Of a DNA stretch of 64,000 bases, positions 59,733 to 64,000 are shown piece by piece. Both the position numbers and the translations under genes were made by a program. Origin of the DNA: Serratia nevei (GTDB taxonomy: Bacteria; Pseudomonadota; Gammaproteobacteria; Enterobacterales; Enterobacteriaceae); assembly GCF_037948395.1 (NCBI RefSeq), contig NZ_CP149940.1, positions 4,030,001-4,094,000 on the forward strand, in the 5' to 3' direction. Position 1 is the first letter of the stretch. Each line of letters starts with the position of its first letter. The notes under the pieces were generated by a model. That model was not told the DNA's origin and made no database searches. It was given only the letters and a program-made list of their open reading frames with translations.

Positions 59733-60704
59733 ATGAACTATCAATTCGAAAATCTGGTCTTTGAAGGCGGCGGCGTAAAAGGCATCGCCTATGGAGGCGC
59801 ACTGGAATTGCTGGAAGCCAAAGGCATCATGCCGCAGATCAAGCAAACCTCCGGCGCCTCGGCGGGCGCCATCGCCGCGCTGCTGGTCGGACTGGGCTGC
59901 AGCTCGGCGGACGTCACCAAAATTCTGTCGGCGATGGATTTTAAAAAATTCCTCGATTATAACGGCGGCTTTTTCGGTACGCTCCAGGACGCCTACCGCC
60001 TGTTCAATCAATACGGCATCGCGCCCGGCGATTATTTCTATCAATGGTCGCGCGATATTATCAAGCAATATACCGGCAAGCCGGATATTACCTTCGAGCA
60101 GTTCGAAGCGATGAAAGCGGCGAAAGGGTTCAAGTCGATTTACTTTATCGGCGCCAACCTCAACAGCGGCCAGCGCGAGGTCTATTCGCATCGCACCACG
60201 CCGCGCATGAAAGTGGCGGACGGCCTGCGCATTTCGATGTCGTTCCCGTTCGCCTTCGTGGCGAAGAACAATACCCTGGGCGATCTGTGCATCGACGGCG
60301 GCATGATCGACAACTACCCGGTGCGGCTGTTCGACTATGACTTTTCCGCCACGCCGCCTTATATCGACAGTTCCAGCCAGCGCATCAACACCCGCACCCT
60401 GGGCCTTCGCCTGGACTCCGCCGGCGAAATCGCCCAGGCCGCCGGGCAGGCCGGCCCGCGCACGCCGGTCAACAACCTGTTTGATTTCACCCTGGCGGTG
60501 GCCAACGTGATGCTGGACATCCAAACCAAGGTGCACCTGGACAGCGACGATTGGAAGCGCACCGTGTATGTCGACACGCTCGACGTCGGCACGCTGGAGT
60601 TCGGCATCAGCGAGGAGAAGAAACGCGCGCTGATCGAATCCGGCCGCCGCGGCGTAGAGCGCTATTTCGCCTGGTACGACGCCGCCATGAAACAGGCAGC
60701 GTAA
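59733..60704 (+). CDS. Patatin-like phospholipase
   Basis: 323-residue patatin-domain lipase. The oxyanion motif is FEGGGVKGIAYGGALELLEAKGI, the nucleophile S43 is in GASAGAIAAL and the catalytic D188 is in CIDGGMIDNYPV. Together these form the Ser-Asp dyad typical of phospholipase A-type enzymes (including ExoU-like effectors). No signal peptide is seen, so it acts in the cytosol or leaves by a dedicated secretion system. GAGG lies eight bases ahead of the ATG. It could be a secreted effector, but no secretion gene is adjacent. Confidence 0.9.
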   Translation: MNYQFENLVFEGGGVKGIAYGGALELLEAKGIMPQIKQTSGASAGAIAALLVGLGCSSADVTKILSAMDFKKFLDYNGGFFGTLQDAYRLFNQYGIAPGDYFYQWSRDIIKQYTGKPDITFEQFEAMKAAKGFKSIYFIGANLNSGQREVYSHRTTPRMKVADGLRISMSFPFAFVAKNNTLGDLCIDGGMIDNYPVRLFDYDFSATPPYIDSSSQRINTRTLGLRLDSAGEIAQAAGQAGPRTPVNNLFDFTLAVANVMLDIQTKVHLDSDDWKRTVYVDTLDVGTLEFGISEEKKRALIESGRRGVERYFAWYDAAMKQAA

Positions 60705-60744
60705 CCGGTATTACCCCTACCCGCGCGTACGGCCGGCACGCGGG

Positions 60745-60770
60745 CAAAAAAAATCCCCGCGGGGGCGGGG
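60745..60770 (-). terminator. Terminator of citS
   Basis: CCCCGC and GCGGGG form the stem. The minus strand continues with ATTTTTTTT. It lies about 35 bases past the citS stop. Confidence 0.8.
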
Positions 60771-60802
60771 AAAGGCAAAGTAACGCTAAGGATTTATAGG
60801 AG

Positions 60803-62158
60803 TTATACGAAGAACTTGGCCAACACCAGCAGCGACAGCGAGACGTTGATAGCGCCCCCGATACGCGTCGCGATCTGGGCGAACGGCATCAGCGACATGC
60901 GGTTGCCGGCGGTGAGGATCGCGACGTCGCCGGTACCGCCCTGCCCACTCTGGCAGCAGGAGACGATCGCCACGTCGATAGGGTGCATGCCAATTTTCTT
61001 GCCGACGAAGAAACCGGTCGCCACCAGCGCGCTGACGGTTGTGACGATCACGATCAGATTCTGTACGGTGAACGCGTCCACCAGCTCCTGCCACGGCGTG
61101 ATGGCCACGCCGACCGCGAACAGGATCGGATAAGTCACGGCGGTGCGGAAGAATTTGTACACCACCTGCGAGCCTTCCTGAATGCGCGGCGACACCCCGT
61201 GCGCCAGCTTCACCGCCACGGCGGCGAACAGCATGCCCACCGGCGCCGGCAGACCGATCAGGCGGTGCAGCAGCATGCCTACCATATACAGCAGGATGGC
61301 CAGCAGCGCGCCGCAGGCGATGGTGCTGACGTCCACCTTGCCGCTGATTTTTTCCACCGCGTTCATGTCGCTGTCGCCCTGCTTGCTCGGCATCAGGCTG
61401 CCTTCGCCGGTCAGGTGCGGATAACGCTTGCCCAGTTGGTTGAGCAGGCCGGCGATGACGATGGCGGTCAGGCTGCCGAGCATCACGATCGGCAGAATGC
61501 GCCCCAACGCCACGCCCTGCTCCATGTGCAGGATCGCCGCGTAGCCCATCGACAGCGGGATCGCCCCTTCACCCACGCCGCCGGCCATGATCGGCAGGAT
61601 CAGGAAGAAGAAGATCTGGAACGGCTCCAGGCCCAGCGCCATGCCGACGCCCATCCCCACCAGCATGCCGACGATCTCGCCGCACAGCATCGGAATGAAG
61701 ATGCGCAGGAAGCCCTGGATCAGCACCTGGCGGTTCATGCTCATGATGCTGCCGACAATGATGCAGCAGATGTAGAGATAAAGAATGTTGGTCGATTTGT
61801 AGAACTTGGTGGTCGACTCCACCACCACGTCCGGCAGCAGGCCGTAGTGCACCAGCGCGGAAGGAATGAAGGTGGCGCAGATCGCCGCCGCGCCCATTTT
61901 GCCGATCAGCGGCAGGCGCTTGCCGAATTCGCCGCAGGCGAAACCGAAGAACGCCAGGGTGGCCACCATCACCACGATATCGCTCGGCAATTTGCCTTCC
62001 AGGCAGTCGAGCAGAATCAATACACCGGCCAGAATAAAGAACGGTAACGGAATAATCCCTACTTTATAATTGTCCAGTATCCGCCACCATTTCTCACGCA
62101 GAGGAATATCGGCGGCCTTGTCTTTGGCTACGAGGTAAGAATCATCTGTTGTGCTCAT
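60803..62158 (-). CDS. citS: Citrate/sodium symporter of the 2-hydroxycarboxylate transporter family
   Basis: 451-residue inner-membrane transporter, close to the size of Klebsiella CitS. About eleven helices are visible, and both reentrant GGXG loops typical of the 2HCT family are present: IMAGGVGEGAIPLS and QSGQGGTGDVAIL. It takes up citrate (with Na+) or a related 2-hydroxycarboxylate for fermentation. It is divergent from a citrate-type sensor kinase, the same regulatory pairing as in Klebsiella. The substrate could also be malate, so citrate is the probable but not certain one. Confidence 0.9.
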   Translation of the reverse strand: MSTTDDSYLVAKDKAADIPLREKWWRILDNYKVGIIPLPFFILAGVLILLDCLEGKLPSDIVVMVATLAFFGFACGEFGKRLPLIGKMGAAAICATFIPSALVHYGLLPDVVVESTTKFYKSTNILYLYICCIIVGSIMSMNRQVLIQGFLRIFIPMLCGEIVGMLVGMGVGMALGLEPFQIFFFLILPIMAGGVGEGAIPLSMGYAAILHMEQGVALGRILPIVMLGSLTAIVIAGLLNQLGKRYPHLTGEGSLMPSKQGDSDMNAVEKISGKVDVSTIACGALLAILLYMVGMLLHRLIGLPAPVGMLFAAVAVKLAHGVSPRIQEGSQVVYKFFRTAVTYPILFAVGVAITPWQELVDAFTVQNLIVIVTTVSALVATGFFVGKKIGMHPIDVAIVSCCQSGQGGTGDVAILTAGNRMSLMPFAQIATRIGGAINVSLSLLVLAKFFV

Positions 62159-62215
62159 AATCTGGCCTCTTATTAGTTTGTTCAGCCATCATAGAGAAGC
62201 GCACGGATTATCTGC

Positions 62216-62231
62216 TGTGATTATGTTCAAA
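62216..62231. promoter_or_regulatory. CRP-like site in the citS-citA region
   Basis: TGTGA-TTATGT-TCAAA matches TGTGA-N6-TCACA at nine of ten positions. It lies 58 bases ahead of the citS ATG. The rest of the gap (62159-62484) is AT-rich, suitable for CitB binding, and otherwise holds no recognisable gene. Confidence 0.6.
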
Positions 62232-62484
62232 GTTAAAAAGGGTTTTTAATGGTGGTTATGGTTTCTATGGGGTTAATTAAGATTATGTAAAAACCGGCGT
62301 GGTTTTAATGGTGTTAATACCGTTTTTATTTTAAAGCTTATCAACTTTATCGCAGACGAACAATTCTCGTCCGGTTCACTCTAATCCCGTGTGAGGGATC
62401 ACAAGTTGATCGGGCGCAATATTACAGACCCCGCTTCTCGTGATAGGGTAAGGCTTCAGGATCTCTTTACGGTGAAGCACCGCC

Positions 62485-64000
62485 ATGCGCCTCAAACTCT
62501 CATTTCAAATCAAGCTGTTTCTGTGCCTGGTGGCCTTCTCCTGCCTGCTGCTGACCTGTATCGGCGCCTATACCTATTACCAGCTGGATGCGCAGCTGCA
62601 CCGCGATCTCGGCGCCCGCGCCCAGGTACAGGCGCGGGAAATCGCCCTCATTCCTTCGCTGGTGGACGCAGTGGAGAACAACGACGCCGCCCGGATCGCC
62701 GCGCTGATGAAAAAAATCCGCGCCAGCAGCGACGCCAGTTATATCGTCATCGGCGATAATCATGCCCGCCACCTTTATCATTCCGAATATGAAGGCCGCC
62801 TGGGCACGCCGATGATCGGCGGCGATAATAAAGAGGTGCTGGAAGGAAAAAGCATTATTTCCATTCGCAAGGGCGGCATTGGCGTTTCATTGCGCAGCAA
62901 GGCGCCGATCGTGGATGAAAATAATCGCGTGATCGGCATCGTTTCGGTCGGCTATTTGAAATCGCATATCGATAATTTAAATGCCAGGACGTTGACGCAA
63001 ATTATCGGCTCCATCGTCCTGCTGCTGATCGCCCTGTTCGTCTTTTCCTGGCTGCTGTCGAAAAACCTCAAGCGCCAGATGTTCTGGCTGGAGCCGAAAG
63101 AGATCGCGCTATTGGTGCGCCAACAAAAAGCGCTGCTGGAAGCCATCTATGAAGGGGTGATCGCCATCGATCCGCAGCTGCGGATCATCACCATCAACCA
63201 TGCGGCGCGCGAGCTGCTGGATCTGCACCAGCCCGCCGCCGGCTTGCTGGGCCGGCCGCTCGGCGACGTGATCCAGGCGCAGCCGAACTTCTTCGCCGCC
63301 GCGCAGCTGGGCCAGGATACGCACGACGAGGTGTGCCGCTTCAACCACGTGCGGGTGATCGCCAGCCGAGTGCGCATCATGCAGGAACAGGAGCTGCAAG
63401 GCTGGGTGATCAGCTTCCGCGACAAGAACGATATCAATACCCTGAGCAGCCAGCTCAGCCAGGTGAAACGCTATGCCGACAACCTGCGCATCATGCGCCA
63501 CGAGCAGCTGAACTGGACCGCCACGCTGGCCGGGCTGCTGCATATGCAGCGCTACGACGAGGCCATCCGCTACGTGGAGGCCCAGTCGGAGGGCGCGCAG
63601 GAAATCCTCGATTTCATCTCGCAGCGCTTCAGCTCGGCGGCGCTGTGCGGCCTGCTGCTGGGCAAATACTCCAGCGCCAGAGAAAAAGGCATCGAGCTGC
63701 GCTTCGATCCGGCCTGCCAGCTGCGGCAGATCCCGGCGGCGCTGAATGAGACCGAACTGATGTCGATCGTCGGCAACCTGTTGGATAATGCCGTGGAGGC
63801 GACGCTGCACTACCCGGCCCCGCACGAAGCGATCGAGCTTTATATCAGCGACGGCAGCGACGAGCTGGTGATCGAGGTGGCGGATCGCGGCACCGGCATC
63901 GCCGAGGAGATTCGTGATACGCTGTTTGAACAGGGCGTCACCACCAAAGCGGATAAAAGCGACCACGGCATCGGCCTGCATCTGGTCGCCAGCCACGTGG
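62485..64000 (+). CDS. citA: Citrate-sensing histidine kinase CitA, 3' end cut by window edge
   Basis: Sensor kinase of the CitA/DpiB family. The first 505 codons are in the window. N-terminal membrane helix (KLFLCLVAFSCLLLTCIGAYTYY), then a periplasmic PAS-like citrate-binding domain (about residues 35-170), then a second helix (IIGSIVLLLIALFVFSWLL). A cytoplasmic PAS domain (LEAIYEGVIAIDPQLRIITINHAARELLDL) follows. The kinase core has H339 in MRHEQLNWTATLAGLLHM, the N box GNLLDNAVEATLHY, VADRGTGI and SDHGIGLHLVASHV. It is divergent from citS and probably followed by a citB response regulator outside the window. Confidence 0.93.
   Translation, partial: MRLKLSFQIKLFLCLVAFSCLLLTCIGAYTYYQLDAQLHRDLGARAQVQAREIALIPSLVDAVENNDAARIAALMKKIRASSDASYIVIGDNHARHLYHSEYEGRLGTPMIGGDNKEVLEGKSIISIRKGGIGVSLRSKAPIVDENNRVIGIVSVGYLKSHIDNLNARTLTQIIGSIVLLLIALFVFSWLLSKNLKRQMFWLEPKEIALLVRQQKALLEAIYEGVIAIDPQLRIITINHAARELLDLHQPAAGLLGRPLGDVIQAQPNFFAAAQLGQDTHDEVCRFNHVRVIASRVRIMQEQELQGWVISFRDKNDINTLSSQLSQVKRYADNLRIMRHEQLNWTATLAGLLHMQRYDEAIRYVEAQSEGAQEILDFISQRFSSAALCGLLLGKYSSAREKGIELRFDPACQLRQIPAALNETELMSIVGNLLDNAVEATLHYPAPHEAIELYISDGSDELVIEVADRGTGIAEEIRDTLFEQGVTTKADKSDHGIGLHLVASHV

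Noticed and set aside
60983..62047. Long frame opposite citS
   Set aside because: His/Gln/Arg-rich shadow of a membrane-protein gene.
62390..62403. TGTGA-GGGA-TCACA near the citA start as a CRP site
   Set aside because: The half-sites match but the spacer is four bases instead of six, so CRP would not fit. The site at 62216 is better.

Overview
The window is chromosomal DNA from an enterobacterium, most likely the Serratia marcescens group. It is GC-rich and keeps enteric gene order (yfhL-acpS-pdxJ-recO-era-rnc-lepB-lepA; rseC-rseB-rseA-rpoE with divergent nadB; grpE-nadK-recN-bamE; rnfH-ratA-smpB-ssrA). It also carries the phlA-phlB phospholipase pair known from Serratia. The species call is inference from gene content; only protein-family resemblance and synteny were available.

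Layout. 1-24240 is core genome: translation and membrane-protein biogenesis (lepA, lepB, era, rnc, smpB, ssrA), envelope stress (rpoE-rseABC, bamE), DNA repair (recO, ung, recN), cofactors (nadB, nadK, pdxJ, acpS) and anaerobic or heat stress (grcA, grpE). Several control sites can be read directly: a sigma-E-like promoter at rpoE, a sigma-32 promoter at grpE, two LexA boxes at recN, tandem FNR sites 53 bp apart at grcA, and a sigma-28-like promoter at phlA.

24164 to about 31.7 kb is a genomic island behind the 3' end of ssrA. It starts with a tyrosine integrase. Next comes a strikingly AT-rich, translationally coupled three-gene operon at 25975-29365: a DUF4297/Cap4-type nuclease effector, a small middle component and an SMC/Rad50-like ABC ATPase. 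This is the architecture of Lamassu (ABC-three-component) anti-phage systems and is the main accessory system of the window. A truncated IS3-family element and an unrecognised pair of overlapping genes with predicted membrane segments follow.

31787-50100 is a mosaic of transporters, LysR regulators and small conserved enteric proteins: yiaV-yiaW with a DUF3313 lipoprotein, a PepSY/DUF2946 pair with Met/His-rich stretches, several GNAT acetyltransferases, yjdI-yjdJ, DoxX, smrA, yicN, ygaC, two MFS transporters, and acid-shock asr with a previously unlisted 32-codon ydgU-like gene. A NicO-type metal transporter closes this part.

50150-56503 carries a ygaM-like gene, a MocR regulator opposite an AhpD-like protein, and the nrdHIEF class Ib ribonucleotide reductase operon under two NrdR boxes. 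56566-60704 has DUF1289, SDR, LysR, a periplasmic-type metallo-beta-lactamase-fold hydrolase and a patatin phospholipase. The window closes with a divergent citrate module: the 2-hydroxycarboxylate transporter citS and the start of the citrate sensor kinase citA, which is cut by the window edge, with a CRP-like site between them.
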